In this document: positions 26,778-36,996 of the stretch, piece by piece | How positions within the stretch are numbered: position 1 is the stretch's first letter | Layout of the letters: every line of letters starts with the position of its first letter | Source: Halodesulfovibrio marinisediminis DSM 17456 | Lineage (GTDB): Bacteria; Desulfobacterota; Desulfovibrionia; Desulfovibrionales; Desulfovibrionaceae | Assembly: GCF_900129975.1 (NCBI RefSeq) | Contig: NZ_FSRG01000008.1 | Coordinates: forward strand, 108,427-172,426 | Direction of reading: 5' to 3' | Length of the DNA: 64,000 bases | Made by a program: the position numbers and the translations under genes | The notes under the pieces: generated by a model | Seen by the model: only the letters and a program-made list of their open reading frames with translations | Databases searched by the model: none | Told to the model about the DNA's origin: nothing

Positions 26778-28034
26778 TTAATCTTCGTTTACGCGCTGAA
26801 TTCGAGCACCTACAGGAATAAGTTTTTCTTCAATGTGCTCGTACCCACGATCTAAGTGGTAAATACGCTGCACATGTGTTTCGCCTTCTGCGGCGAGTCC
26901 TGCAAGAACAAGGGAAGCACTTGCGCGAAGGTCAGATGCCATAACCGGCGCACCACGCAGCACAGAACCACCTTTAATGCGAGCAGTACGACCGACAGGA
27001 CGAATATCTGCTCCCATACGTGCCAATTCAGGTGCATGCATAAAACGGTTCTCAAAAATGGTTTCTTCCACCATTGAGGTTCCGTCTACGTAACACATCA
27101 GCGCCATGAACTGTGCCTGCATATCTGTCGGGAAACCTGGATACGGCTGAGTGGTAATTTCCACAGGAGAAAGCTCACCCGTATACTTTACGCGAGTTCC
27201 GTTTTCTTCTTTAGTTACTTCAACGCCCATTTCTTTAAGCTTACTGATCACAGCATCAAGGGCATCATCAGGACAATTTTCAAGAAGCAGATCACCTTTT
27301 GTAATTGCAGCAGCAATCATAAAGGTACCGGCTTCGATTCGGTCAGGCATAATTGCGTATTCACACCCTTTCAGACGTTCAACGCCCTGAATGCGGATAA
27401 CGCTTGAACCTTGACCTTCAATCTTTGCACCACACGCAATAAGGAAGTTAGCAAGATCTATAATTTCCGGCTCGCGGGCTGCGTTTTCTAAAATAGTTTC
27501 GCCTTCTGCGAGTGCTGCAGCCATAAGCAGGTTTTCTGTACCGCCTACGGTTACTTTTTCAAAAACAATATGCGCACCTTTCAAACGACCTTCACATCTC
27601 CCCATGATGTACCCTGAGTCCACTTCAAAGACTGCGCCCATTTTTTCAAGTGCAGAGAGATGCAAATCAACTGGACGTGCACCGATGGCACAACCACCAG
27701 GATATGCAACTTTAGCTTCACCAAGGCGGGCAAGCAGAGGGCCGAGACACAACACAGAAGCGCGCATTGTTTTTACAAGCTCATACGGCGCTTCAGGTTT
27801 CGGATTGCAACCTTCTGTTTCAACTACCCCGTCAGCAAACCGACCCGGGCACCCAAGGATATCCAGCAAACTAATAGTAGTGCGGATATCGCGTAGGTTA
27901 GGCACGTTGGTAAAACGTGCTGGCTCAGCAAGAAGAATTGAGCCCATTAAAATCGGTAATGCAGCATTTTTAGCACCGCTGACACGGATTGTTCCTTTTA
28001 ACGGAACCCCACCTTGAATAACTAATTTTTCCAT
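26778..28034 (-). CDS. murA: UDP-N-acetylglucosamine 1-carboxyvinyltransferase
   Basis: Adds enolpyruvate from PEP to UDP-GlcNAc, the first committed step of peptidoglycan synthesis. From the ATG at 28034 (GGGAG upstream) it has 418 residues, the usual length, starting [20 protein letters not shown] and then [15 protein letters not shown]. The fosfomycin-sensitive catalytic Cys is in [40 protein letters not shown] and the C-terminal [17 protein letters not shown] are typical EPT-synthase repeats. A 37-codon upstream extension of the frame is not homologous and is dropped. Confidence 0.96.
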   Translation of the reverse strand: MEKLVIQGGVPLKGTIRVSGAKNAALPILMGSILLAEPARFTNVPNLRDIRTTISLLDILGCPGRFADGVVETEGCNPKPEAPYELVKTMRASVLCLGPLLARLGEAKVAYPGGCAIGARPVDLHLSALEKMGAVFEVDSGYIMGRCEGRLKGAHIVFEKVTVGGTENLLMAAALAEGETILENAAREPEIIDLANFLIACGAKIEGQGSSVIRIQGVERLKGCEYAIMPDRIEAGTFMIAAAITKGDLLLENCPDDALDAVISKLKEMGVEVTKEENGTRVKYTGELSPVEITTQPYPGFPTDMQAQFMALMCYVDGTSMVEETIFENRFMHAPELARMGADIRPVGRTARIKGGSVLRGAPVMASDLRASASLVLAGLAAEGETHVQRIYHLDRGYEHIEEKLIPVGARIQRVNED

Positions 28035-28333
28035 ACGTCTCCCTTGAATGGGTATCCAATACGAAGAATGTGTTGCTAAATTTAGATCGAAAAGCATAGT
28101 CTGATCATTGTATGATACGAGACTGGAACAATATATGAGAAGCATCCCTACTGGTTGCCCAAACTCATTATTATTACAACGATAGACAAATTAGGCTGAT
28201 CAGCCCTATGCATGGGATTAGAATTTAGGAAGACATTCTAGGTTATACAACGAATATCACTCCCTCTCATGTAAGGTCGTATAAGCCGACTTACCCTAGG
28301 AAGCAATAAATTTAAAAAAAATGAATTTTATGC

Positions 28334-28360
28334 TTGACCGGAAAGCTCGAAATCTATAGA
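28334..28360 (+). promoter_or_regulatory. Likely promoter of tRNA-His
   Basis: TTGACC (28334-28339) and TATAGA (28355-28360) precede the tRNA by about 17 bases. The spacer is 15 bases, shorter than the ideal 17, so the assignment is tentative. Confidence 0.45.
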
Positions 28361-28376
28361 ACCCATTCCTGCTTGT

Positions 28377-28453
28377 GGCGGATGTAGCTCAGTTGGTAGA
28401 GCACACGGTTGTGGCCCGTGTTGTCGAGAGTTCAATCCTCTTCATTCGCCCCA
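28377..28453 (+). tRNA. tRNA-His (GTG anticodon)
   Basis: Cloverleaf with acceptor GCGGATG/CATTCGC, D-arm AGCTCAGTTGGTAGAGC and anticodon loop TTGTGGC (anticodon GTG). The T-arm is GAGTTCAATCC and CCA is encoded. The extra G before the acceptor (position -1) pairing with C73 is specific to tRNA-His. Confidence 0.95.
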
Positions 28454-28466
28454 TCCAAGTAAGAAC

Positions 28467-28494
28467 GCCCCGTACATCGTACGGGGCTTTTTTT
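28467..28494 (+). terminator. Terminator after tRNA-His
   Basis: GCCCCGTAC/GTACGGGGC with loop ATC and then TTTTTTT. Confidence 0.92.
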
Positions 28495-28517
28495 GTGTCT
28501 TCTCTTCGGGCTTAAAG

Positions 28518-31289
28518 CTACAAAACAAAAAGGCGCTTCATTGAAGCACAAACAGTCTGTAAAGCTTCCTCAAGCGCATCAATTACGGCAACATCTACTT
28601 TTCCTGCCTTCGCACACTGTTCCAACTTTTCCGCACAAGCAAAAAGCTCTTTTGCTGAGATATTCCCACTGGCTCCTGCAAGTGTATGCGCCTTACCGGC
28701 TACCCCCTTCCAGTCACGGGCATCAAAAAGAGCTCGAATATCCTTAGCGGCATCCGCATAAGTCTCAAAGAAGGTTTTCACCACAAGAAGATAAATTCGG
28801 CTTTTGCCGTTTAATCTTTCCACACCTTCTGCAATTGCCAAGCCCGGAAGATTATCAGGAAGCACAGGGTAGTCCACAACTCTTGAATTCGATGATTCTG
28901 CCGATAGCTGTCCCGTCTCATTAATATCGTGCGAAAAGGATTCTGGCTGCGGTTGTCTAGGGGCATGTTCTTTCAAAAGCTGTACGAGTGCATCCAGTTC
29001 TACCGGCTTGGTTAAATATCCATTCATACCAGCTTGCGCAGCTTTCTCTCTGTCTTCCTTCAAGGCATGTGCAGTCATGGCAATGACTGGCAACTCTGTA
29101 AGCTCTAGATCTTCCCGCACTCGTTTTGTTGTTTCAAATCCATCCATACCCGGCAACTGAATATCCATCAGCACCAAATCGTACGCACAAATTGAAAGCA
29201 GTTCTATGGCACTGTTGCCATCTTTTGCAATGGTTACAGTCACGCCAAGGTATTCCAAAATTTCACGAATTACCTGCTGGTTGATAGGGTTATCCTCAAC
29301 CACAAGAACAGTAAGTCCCTTCAGGCAACCAGCTTCTATTGCCCCCCCAGAAGACACATTTTTGTCGGAATCAAGAGCACGTAGTATCTGCACCTTAAGC
29401 TGGGCAAAAGTAACAGGACGGCGTAAAAACCCCGTCAGCGTAAAAGCACGCTCGCGCTCAGGCAAAGATTCATCTCCAAGCCTTGCAGCTATCAACACCT
29501 TGAGTTCCGGATGCTCACAAAGATAATTTACCAAAGCACCTGTCATCTCCAGTAATTCTTTGCCGCCCAAGACTACAAGATCAAATTCCGCCCTCTGTGA
29601 CTGGTGCTCAAGCTGAAGCAACACCTGTCTTTCTGTACCAAGTACAACAGCAAACATGTCCAGTTCTGCAAACAGGTTCCGCCACATTGCGCGCGCAGCA
29701 ATGGAAGGCTCAAGAACGAGTACACGCCATCCGGAAAACAATGGTAACAACTGCTTACGCTCATATTCTGCCACTGCAAACGGTAATACTACAGTAAAGA
29801 TACTACCTTTACCCACAGCACTATCTACAGAAATGGAGCCGTTCATAAGTGAAACAAGCTCTGCCACAATGGAAAGCCCTAAACCGGTTCCTCCGTAATG
29901 ACGAGATGTAGAACCATCTGCCTGCACAAAGGTATCAAACAACGTCTTCTGCGCTTCCTTGGCAATACCAATACCTTTATCCTTTACTGAAAAGGCGAGC
30001 TGCACCACTTCATCGTTCTCTCGAGCATGAGGAATCTGAATCGGCTTAGCAATACCATCTTTTACGGCTACATGCAGTTCGATTGCGCCACGGTCTGTAA
30101 ATTTAAATGCATTCCCCACAAGGTTTAATAAAATCTGTTTCAGCCGAAAAGAATCACCCCGCATAACAGCCGGAACTCCTTCGTCCACGACAATCACCAG
30201 ATCCATCTCTTTCACAGCAACTTTTTCAGTAAAGATAATAGCAAGCTCATCAAGCACATCACGAAGAATAAAGTTGGTTTCTTCAATCTCCAGCTTTTTT
30301 GCTTCCAGCTTGGAAAGATCAAGCACGCCGTTAATTAGATGCAGTAAGCTTTGCGATGATGACGCTATTATTTCTGCATACTCCCGCTGCTTGTTGCTTA
30401 GATCAGTTGTTTGCAACATATTTGTCATACCGAGAATTGCGTTCATCGGAGTACGCAGTTCATGACTTACACTTGCGATAAATTCACTTTTTGCCTTGTT
30501 CGCTGTCTCAGCTTCCTTTGTGGCCTGTTCGAGCTCCAACGTCCGTTCAAGTACCTGCATTTCAAGATTACGGCTCTCTGAGTGCAAAAACATGTCATGA
30601 GCCTCGATATGATCAAGCATGCCGTTAAAAGAATCTGTCAATTCTGCAAGCTCCCCCATTCCTTCACGCTTTGCCCGCAAGGCATAAGTTCGCTCTTCAC
30701 GTACTCTACGGGCAGTATCGGAAAGTGCCCGCAATGGGCGCAGTAACGTTCTGACAATAAGCAAAATGATCATTAGTACGACGATAGAGCTCGCCAGGAT
30801 ATTAGCTGCTACCGAGGGAAGAAAAAGACTTAGAAAATGATGATGTTGGGGCTCAAAGGTTGCGATAGACACAATCCTGCCCACAAGAGAATCGTTGTAA
30901 TAAATGGGGAGATCTACAACATACTCAGGCGATGCTGAGGAAGGAATTTCTTTGGCTTCTTTTCCTCTATACGATCCGCAAATCAGATTGCCTTTAGCAT
31001 CATATAAAAAAAGCCCTGCAGTATTTTTGTAAGCCAACTCATCATGAATAAATTTGTCAGCCTCTTCGATATGCCCCGCTCCTAACGGGCTGGACAAATG
31101 AGTTGCCAAGACCTTTACATGCTCTACGTGATGCTGTGCAAAATTTTGTTTTCGCTGATCAATTGCGAACAGGTAGTATGCGATATTGAAAAGAATAAGA
31201 AATATTGCAGTTAATAGAATACTGACTGCAATAAAATTTTTCGTATAGCTGTCGGGAAAAAAGCGCAGCTTTAACATTCGCTTCAGCAT
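28518..31289 (-). CDS. Hybrid sensor histidine kinase (HAMP-HisKA-HATPase-REC*-REC-Hpt)
   Basis: 923 residues, a BarA-like phosphorelay protein. An N-terminal membrane helix (about 18-42) is followed by a periplasmic sensor (43-160), a second helix (160-180) and HAMP (181-235). HisKA has phospho-acceptor His276 in [12 protein letters not shown]. The ATPase has [19 protein letters not shown] and GTGLGLSI. The first receiver-like domain (about 525-640) is degenerate: where the Asp should be it reads DLVVLGGKE. The second receiver is intact ([10 protein letters not shown], Asp709 in [21 protein letters not shown]). The Hpt domain has His868 in [11 protein letters not shown]. No cognate regulator is adjacent. 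Signal unknown. Confidence 0.93.
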   Translation of the reverse strand: MLKRMLKLRFFPDSYTKNFIAVSILLTAIFLILFNIAYYLFAIDQRKQNFAQHHVEHVKVLATHLSSPLGAGHIEEADKFIHDELAYKNTAGLFLYDAKGNLICGSYRGKEAKEIPSSASPEYVVDLPIYYNDSLVGRIVSIATFEPQHHHFLSLFLPSVAANILASSIVVLMIILLIVRTLLRPLRALSDTARRVREERTYALRAKREGMGELAELTDSFNGMLDHIEAHDMFLHSESRNLEMQVLERTLELEQATKEAETANKAKSEFIASVSHELRTPMNAILGMTNMLQTTDLSNKQREYAEIIASSSQSLLHLINGVLDLSKLEAKKLEIEETNFILRDVLDELAIIFTEKVAVKEMDLVIVVDEGVPAVMRGDSFRLKQILLNLVGNAFKFTDRGAIELHVAVKDGIAKPIQIPHARENDEVVQLAFSVKDKGIGIAKEAQKTLFDTFVQADGSTSRHYGGTGLGLSIVAELVSLMNGSISVDSAVGKGSIFTVVLPFAVAEYERKQLLPLFSGWRVLVLEPSIAARAMWRNLFAELDMFAVVLGTERQVLLQLEHQSQRAEFDLVVLGGKELLEMTGALVNYLCEHPELKVLIAARLGDESLPERERAFTLTGFLRRPVTFAQLKVQILRALDSDKNVSSGGAIEAGCLKGLTVLVVEDNPINQQVIREILEYLGVTVTIAKDGNSAIELLSICAYDLVLMDIQLPGMDGFETTKRVREDLELTELPVIAMTAHALKEDREKAAQAGMNGYLTKPVELDALVQLLKEHAPRQPQPESFSHDINETGQLSAESSNSRVVDYPVLPDNLPGLAIAEGVERLNGKSRIYLLVVKTFFETYADAAKDIRALFDARDWKGVAGKAHTLAGASGNISAKELFACAEKLEQCAKAGKVDVAVIDALEEALQTVCASMKRLFVL

Positions 31290-31393
31290 TGCAATACCGC
31301 CTGATTATAGTCCCATTAAACACACAGAAAATGCAAGATACCGCTTTTTTTTAAATAACGCAGCCAATTTTTCTAATCAATTAATAACTTAGC

Positions 31394-32932
31394 TTAGTTA
31401 GAAACATTACGTCCTTTTTTTAATACCATTAAAAAAAGTAACCGCGCGTCAGGGCTGCGTCCAATATACAGGAATATAATATATCCCAAGGCCAACACAG
31501 GAATACTCAACAGTCCTGCAATTCCAAACGGCAACATCCGCCAGCAGATGAAGCCTACTCCGAGACTCATCAGGACATACACAAGATTCCACTTACTCAG
31601 CTGTGCTAACAGCCCTTCTTTTCGCAGTAAGATGTACAACAAAATACAATTCACCCAGCCACCGCAAGAAACGGCAAAAGCAAGCCCTGCACCGCCCCAA
31701 AACTGCATAAAAAGTGCTCCCAAAAACACAGCTATTACCAGATTACACCCACCTGCCAACAACGGAATACGACTGTTTTGCCTTGCGTAATAACCACTTA
31801 ACAAAGGGCGAGTCATGGAAAATGCTGGAAGTCCCAGAGTAAAAGCCTGCAACATGGAAGAAGCCATAGCAGCATCCAGAGCAGAAAATGCTCCCCGTTC
31901 AAAAAATAACTGAAACACAGGATAGGCCAGAACATACAGCCCGACAGCAGCCGGAAGTGACAAAAAAAGCGTAAACTGCACAGCAGAAGACAACACTTCG
32001 CCATATTTTTGTTTATCGTTAGAAACAGCGAGAGAAGACAACGCCGGAAGAACGGCAACACCAATGGCTACCCCGATCAGTCCTAATGGAAACTGCACAA
32101 GCCTATCCGCAAAATAAAGCTTCGCAATAGTCCCCTTAGGCTGAAACGATGCAAGCATTGTGACGAGCACAACGCTAAGCTGGAACACCGCGCCGCTTAG
32201 AACAGTAGGTACGACATTTTTCCCTAAAGCAACGGCATGATGATCATGCAACTTCCAATCCCCCCACCAAAGACTTCCATCACGAAGAGACATTAGCTGC
32301 AAAAGAACCTGAAAGACACCACCTAGCACTAGAGATATACAAAGAGTTTCAGCCACCGGTAACGAGCATAACCACGCAATTCCGGCACCCAGCACCAACG
32401 TACAATTTAAAACTAAAGGCGCTAAGGCAGGCGCATTAAACTGCTTACGGCTATGCAACACACCTGAAAGCAACGCCACAAGGCCGATGCATACAAAGTA
32501 AGGCAAGCTCATTTGTAATAGTGCATCTGCATGAGCAAAGACAGCAGACGACATGGATAGTCCCGGAGCCAGAACTCTGGCGAGTGTCTTACTTCCATAC
32601 TCAGCCAGCACCAGCAGCAAAGAAAAGATTCCAACAGTCCAAAGAAAGCAAGTGCGGACAAGCGATGCTGCCCTCGCCTCACCTTCTGCTTCACGCACTC
32701 GCGTTACCGTTGCTGTAACAGCGGAAGAAAGAGAACCTTCCGCAAATAATTTTCTGAACAAGTTTGGAATACGGAAAGCCACAATCAACGCGTCAGCTAT
32801 CGGTCCTGCACCTAGAAGAGACGCTATCAGCACATCACGCAACAACCCTACTATTCTAGAAATAAAGCTACCTGCAGAAACCACTGCGGCTGAGAGAGAT
32901 ACGTTCATCCATGAATTTGATTGAGATTCCAT
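31394..32932 (-). CDS. murJ: Lipid II flippase MurJ/MviN
   Basis: Moves lipid II across the inner membrane for peptidoglycan synthesis. 512 residues with 13-14 predicted transmembrane helices. The N-terminal family signature SAGSFISRIVGLLRDVLIASLLGAGPIADALIVAFRIPNLFRKLFAEGSLSSA is clear. Later, NVVPTVLSGAVFQLSVVLVTMLAS and LFFERGAFSALDAAMASSMLQAFTLGLPAFSM are also typical. It is a single gene transcribed away from the permease pair. Together with murA it makes this stretch relevant to cell-wall synthesis, though the genes are not adjacent. Confidence 0.95.
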   Translation of the reverse strand: MESQSNSWMNVSLSAAVVSAGSFISRIVGLLRDVLIASLLGAGPIADALIVAFRIPNLFRKLFAEGSLSSAVTATVTRVREAEGEARAASLVRTCFLWTVGIFSLLLVLAEYGSKTLARVLAPGLSMSSAVFAHADALLQMSLPYFVCIGLVALLSGVLHSRKQFNAPALAPLVLNCTLVLGAGIAWLCSLPVAETLCISLVLGGVFQVLLQLMSLRDGSLWWGDWKLHDHHAVALGKNVVPTVLSGAVFQLSVVLVTMLASFQPKGTIAKLYFADRLVQFPLGLIGVAIGVAVLPALSSLAVSNDKQKYGEVLSSAVQFTLFLSLPAAVGLYVLAYPVFQLFFERGAFSALDAAMASSMLQAFTLGLPAFSMTRPLLSGYYARQNSRIPLLAGGCNLVIAVFLGALFMQFWGGAGLAFAVSCGGWVNCILLYILLRKEGLLAQLSKWNLVYVLMSLGVGFICWRMLPFGIAGLLSIPVLALGYIIFLYIGRSPDARLLFLMVLKKGRNVSN

Positions 32933-33065
32933 ATAGCCCTATGTCTTTAGTGTAAAAATATCTAATGTGATATAGTGGTTGTTGAGCTTGCATTCAAATT
33001 GTACGTTAGCCGCGGTTTCTGTAAGGTACCAAAAATTTCTTTATGATCTACAGCAGCAAAAACAC

Positions 33066-33938
33066 ATGTCTAATAATTCTATTTCATTGCACTTACGCTA
33101 TTTATCGCCATTGCTCATTCCTTTTTTCCTCTTTTTTGTAGGTGGAATAGCACTAGCCGTTCTTCAATCACTGGGAATGGGGCTGCCATTCCCCTATGAA
33201 GGCGGTCTCCTCGATAGCTACAAGGCATTGATGACCCCTTATATGCTGCGGTCGTTTCTTCTGTCCATCAAAGTCGGCGGTCTGGCTGCACTCTTTTCCG
33301 TTGCTATCGGAACTCTTTTAGCAGTGGGATTATGGAGAATGCCATCCTTATTGCAGCAGGCAGGAATTATCTACAAAATCCCCCTTATTCTGCCGCATCT
33401 TGCTGTAGGCTTCATTGTCTTTTTTTTCTGGGCAAAATCAGGACTCATTTCATCAGCCATGTTCCATGCAGGACTGACCAAAACACCACAAGATTTTCCT
33501 TCTATTCTATTCGGCGGAGACGGGTGGGGAATGATCATCGCGTATACATACAAACAAATTCCATTTGCCCTTCTTATGGTCTACGCCTCACTTAAACGTT
33601 TAGACATGCGGCTTCTGGAGACTGCCTATATGCTTGGTGCCGGACATTTCCGTGCTTTCCGTACCGTCACCTACCCGCATATCAGCAGCACTCTTCACTC
33701 AACGTTCTGCATTTTGTTTCTGGTCGGGTTCGGTGCATTTGAAATCCCATTTCTACTCGGGGGGTCTCAGCCTGCCATGCTCAGCATTGAAGCATACAAC
33801 ATGTATTTCAGAAAAGAACTTTACCACCGCCCACAAGCCATGGCGATTTTGATCGGTATTTTCCTTTTTTCCACTGTGTTCCTTACACTTTATCTTCGGT
33901 CTGTAGCCCCAAAACGTCCGGAAAAAATCAATGACTAA
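33066..33938 (+). CDS. ABC transporter permease (binding-protein-dependent, first of a pair)
   Basis: 290 residues from the ATG at 33066; the frame extends 29 codons upstream without signal features. Six predicted helices. The EAA-type loop is LLETAYMLGAGHFRAFRTVTYPHI, the contact site for an ATPase. The family resembles the spermidine/iron/sulfate-type permeases (CysTW/PotB group). It overlaps the next permease by eight bases. No ATPase or solute-binding protein gene lies on either side, so the partners must be elsewhere or the transporter is incomplete. Substrate unknown. Confidence 0.85.
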   Translation: MSNNSISLHLRYLSPLLIPFFLFFVGGIALAVLQSLGMGLPFPYEGGLLDSYKALMTPYMLRSFLLSIKVGGLAALFSVAIGTLLAVGLWRMPSLLQQAGIIYKIPLILPHLAVGFIVFFFWAKSGLISSAMFHAGLTKTPQDFPSILFGGDGWGMIIAYTYKQIPFALLMVYASLKRLDMRLLETAYMLGAGHFRAFRTVTYPHISSTLHSTFCILFLVGFGAFEIPFLLGGSQPAMLSIEAYNMYFRKELYHRPQAMAILIGIFLFSTVFLTLYLRSVAPKRPEKIND

Positions 33939-34731
33939 AATCAAACTACGCCACCAGATGCTCTTCTTGTTCTTTGTACTCTTCTTTGCCGGTCCCACTG
34001 TAGTACTTATTGTTTCCCTGTTTGCTCCAGGATGGACGTGGCCGGATATTGTTCCTGCGGAATACTCTACCAAGGCATTACAATCCATATTGCTGCACAG
34101 TAATTCTATCGCCTTGCACCTTGGAGTCTCCGTACTCTACTCGCTGGCAACAACCTTCTGCGCGCTGCTACTCTCCATACTACCGGCCTATCATATTGCC
34201 CGAGTGCACTTTGCCGGAAAAAACTTACTGCAAGGGATACTGCTTACACCTGCATTGATTCCAGCAATGACATTTTCCATGGGCATCCATCACGTATTCA
34301 TTAAATTTTCACTAGCAGACACATTCTTAGGTGTTGTCCTGATCTTGACTATTTTCAGCTACCCGTACATGTTTCGCGCCCTTATCTCAGGATTTGAGGC
34401 ATACAGCGAGGAATACGAACTCTGCGCCAAAAACCTCGGTGCTTCCTTATGGATGCGCCTACGCTACGTAACCTTTCCACTCTTGCTCCCAAGCATGGTT
34501 GCTGGTGGTTCCGTGGTCTTTCTGGTGGCTTTTTCCGATTACTATCTCGTATTCCTCATTGGAGGCGGCGTAGTACCGTCGTTTACAGGTTATCTGTTCC
34601 CCTTCATCACTGGGGCTGACAGAGCCATGGCAAGCGCGCTAACGCTCATATTCCTCATTGTTCCTGTAATACTGTTTGTTCTTGTGGAGTATTCAGTACG
34701 CCGTTTCTATCAACGTACTGAACTCTATTAA
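33931..34731 (+). CDS. ABC transporter permease (second of a pair)
   Basis: 266 residues with six predicted helices and an EAA loop SEEYELCAKNLGASLWMRLRYVTFPLLLPS, whose Gly and Ala spacing fits the PotC/CysW type of permease. The start overlaps the previous gene by eight bases, so the two are coupled and probably form a heterodimeric channel. GAGSx-type periplasmic or cytoplasmic domains are absent. Downstream, after 40 bases, the first EamA exporter follows on the same strand. Confidence 0.85.
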   Translation: MTKIKLRHQMLFLFFVLFFAGPTVVLIVSLFAPGWTWPDIVPAEYSTKALQSILLHSNSIALHLGVSVLYSLATTFCALLLSILPAYHIARVHFAGKNLLQGILLTPALIPAMTFSMGIHHVFIKFSLADTFLGVVLILTIFSYPYMFRALISGFEAYSEEYELCAKNLGASLWMRLRYVTFPLLLPSMVAGGSVVFLVAFSDYYLVFLIGGGVVPSFTGYLFPFITGADRAMASALTLIFLIVPVILFVLVEYSVRRFYQRTELY

Positions 34732-34770
34732 CGCTACTTTGATCTCGGCATTCTACACCGCACTACGCTT

Positions 34771-35715
34771 ATGATAACAAAACATTCTTCTCTGCTTCCG
34801 CAGATTTCCCTTTGTGCTGCCATGACACTGTGGGCAAGCTCTTTTGTAGCTATGAAATATGCCATTGTAGCATTTTCACCAATGCTGGTTGTGTTCTGCC
34901 GTATGGCCATCGCCTCTCTTGTGCTTCTTACGCAATGGCATCGGATCGAATTAAAAAAAATCCCCCGTGCCCACTGGAAGACCTTTGCCTTCCTAGTACT
35001 GTGCGAACCATGCCTCCTCTTTATCTTTGAAGCTCATGCACTCAAATATACATCAGCTTCACAAGCGGGGATGATCTGCTCCATTGTTCCTATCTTCGTA
35101 GCTGTAGGGTCCTACCTGCTGTACAAAGAAAAGCAGCCCAGAATTGTCTGGACTGGATTTATTACCGCCATTGGTGGTGTGGCACTTCTCTCTATGAAAA
35201 GCATCGCCACAGAAACCGCTCCAAATCCACTTCTAGGGAACTTTTTTGAGATGATGGCAATGCTGTCAGCCACTGGTTATATTTTGACTGCCAAGCGCCT
35301 TTGTGCGTCATATTCAGCCTTCACACTGACAGCCTTACAAGCATGGATTGGAACACTCTTCTTTTTCCCAATCCTCTTACTATCTGGTGAGACGATTCCG
35401 ACAAACGTACAGCCAGAGGCCGTGATGGCTATTCTGTACCTGGGAACCGCTGTAAGCTTTGGGGCATACCTTTTCTATAACTACGGTCTACGTCATGTCC
35501 CTGCAGCTCAGGCATCTGCCTACGGCAACCTGATTCCAGTTATTGCCCTTGGCCTCGGACACATTATCCTCTCAGAAACCCTCACCGTGTTACAGTATGC
35601 TGCCTGTGTTTTTGTTCTCGCCGGAGTCTGGATGAGCCAACGACGAACCAGCCCGAAAACAACAGAAAATTTACCTACTGAAACACAGCGACGTTCTGCA
35701 ATTCAAGAACAATAA
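34771..35715 (+). CDS. EamA-family DMT transporter (first of two paralogues)
   Basis: 314 residues with ten predicted helices and two internal EamA repeats. Start MITKHSSLLPQISLCAAMTLWASSFVAMKYAIVAFSPML. YTSASQAGMICSIVPIFVAVGSYLLYKEK and HVPAAQASAYGNLIPVIAL are the repeat cores. Members export amino acids or metabolites such as cysteine or threonine; nothing here identifies the substrate. A charged tail (QRRTSPKTTENLPTETQRR) is at the C-terminus. The gene 250 bases downstream is a close paralogue. Confidence 0.88.
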   Translation: MITKHSSLLPQISLCAAMTLWASSFVAMKYAIVAFSPMLVVFCRMAIASLVLLTQWHRIELKKIPRAHWKTFAFLVLCEPCLLFIFEAHALKYTSASQAGMICSIVPIFVAVGSYLLYKEKQPRIVWTGFITAIGGVALLSMKSIATETAPNPLLGNFFEMMAMLSATGYILTAKRLCASYSAFTLTALQAWIGTLFFFPILLLSGETIPTNVQPEAVMAILYLGTAVSFGAYLFYNYGLRHVPAAQASAYGNLIPVIALGLGHIILSETLTVLQYAACVFVLAGVWMSQRRTSPKTTENLPTETQRRSAIQEQ

Positions 35716-35966
35716 AAATCCGTCACTATCTGATTTACAACGTAATCGAAAGTGACTACTCACAAAGTGTTCTGCATGTAGTAGCGGCTTAAAGAACCAC
35801 TACTACTTTTACTTTTTAGAGGCTATGTCAGGGCGGACAATAATAACAGTGCTCCGCAAGGATTACTGCTCTACTGTCCCCTTCTCTCGACTGCGATCGG
35901 CTGTTCCCTGATTATTCATAACCAGCAGCCGCTCCTTTCTGATTCTATTTTCAGGATTTCAAAACA

Positions 35967-36869
35967 ATGTTTAGTAAAGACTACCTTCTTCCAACCTTGG
36001 CGCTTTTCGGTGCTATGGTTCTGTGGGCGAGTTCCTTTATCGCCATGAAGATTGCTGTGAGTGGCTTTTCGCCTATTGCTGTTGTGTTTGGACGCATGGC
36101 TATCGCATCCTTTCTCTTTCTTGTTCTTTGGAAGAATTTTCGTGGTCTTAAAGTCCGACGACAAGACTGGAAGCAACTTATCTTTATGGCGCTATGCGAA
36201 CCCTGCCTCTACTTTGTATTAGAAGCATACGCGCTTAAATATACATCTGCGACACAGGCAGGAATGATTGTCGCAACCCTTCCGGTGTTTGTTGCTATTG
36301 CTGCATTCTTTATTCTTAAAGAAAAGCTGGCACTACGAGTTTGGATCGGATTCTTTCTCGCAGCAGGAGGTGTAGCGATGCTCTCATGGGGGGCAACAGC
36401 TACTGAAAACGCACCAAACCCACTGCTCGGCAATACATTGGAAACACTCGCCATGGTAGCTGCCACAGGCTACATGGTCACTGCAAAAAGTCTTTCCAAC
36501 CGCTACTCGCCATTGTTCATTACAGCATTGCAGGCATGGGTCGGCGCAATATTCTTTTTGCCGCTTCTTGCATTTACTCCGGGAGCAATCCCGACAGAAT
36601 TTCCGCATGACGCAACTATCGCAGTCCTCTACCTTGCAAGCGTTGTAACAATGGTCGCATACGGACTGTATAACTACGGGTTAAGTAAGGTTCCTGCTGG
36701 TCAGGCCTCAGGCTTCACCAACCTTATTCCTGTGTTTACTATGCTTATGGGCTTTGCCTTTCTGGGAGACCGCCTCTCACTCATACAATTCATAGCGTGC
36801 GGTCTGGTATTAAGCGGTGTTATCCTTACCCAGATATCACCATCCAAAAAAGCTGCGGCAACTGCATAG
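35967..36869 (+). CDS. EamA-family DMT transporter (second paralogue)
   Basis: 300 residues with the same ten-helix layout as the neighbour: ALFGAMVLWASSFIAMKIAVSGFSPIAVVFGRMAIASF, ALKYTSATQAGMIVATLPVFVAIAAFF, ENAPNPLLGNTLETLAMVAATGYMVTAKSL and VPAGQASGFTNLIPVFTML. The two share blocks such as ALKYTSA-QAGMI and APNPLLGN, so this pair arose by tandem duplication. The 251-base gap before it has GC-rich inverted segments. A bidirectional terminator follows. Confidence 0.88.
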   Translation: MFSKDYLLPTLALFGAMVLWASSFIAMKIAVSGFSPIAVVFGRMAIASFLFLVLWKNFRGLKVRRQDWKQLIFMALCEPCLYFVLEAYALKYTSATQAGMIVATLPVFVAIAAFFILKEKLALRVWIGFFLAAGGVAMLSWGATATENAPNPLLGNTLETLAMVAATGYMVTAKSLSNRYSPLFITALQAWVGAIFFLPLLAFTPGAIPTEFPHDATIAVLYLASVVTMVAYGLYNYGLSKVPAGQASGFTNLIPVFTMLMGFAFLGDRLSLIQFIACGLVLSGVILTQISPSKKAAATA

Positions 36870-36942
36870 GACACCGCTAACACGCCCTCAACACGTAGAT
36901 ACTGAACTCGTTTCACCCACGCCCAACCCCATCCATAACACC

Positions 36943-36975
36943 AAAAAAAAAAGGCTGCCCAAAGGCAGCCTTTTT
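36943..36975 (+). terminator. Bidirectional terminator between EamA and DEAD-box genes
   Basis: AAGGCTGCC/GGCAGCCTT with loop CAAA. A-run before and T-run after, so it serves both convergent genes. Confidence 0.93.
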
Positions 36976-36996
36976 CATTTCTATCATTAAGGAATC

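Noticed and set aside
28493..28747. 84-codon plus frame after tRNA-His
   Set aside because: Antisense to the Hpt end of the hybrid kinase and starts in the tRNA terminator.
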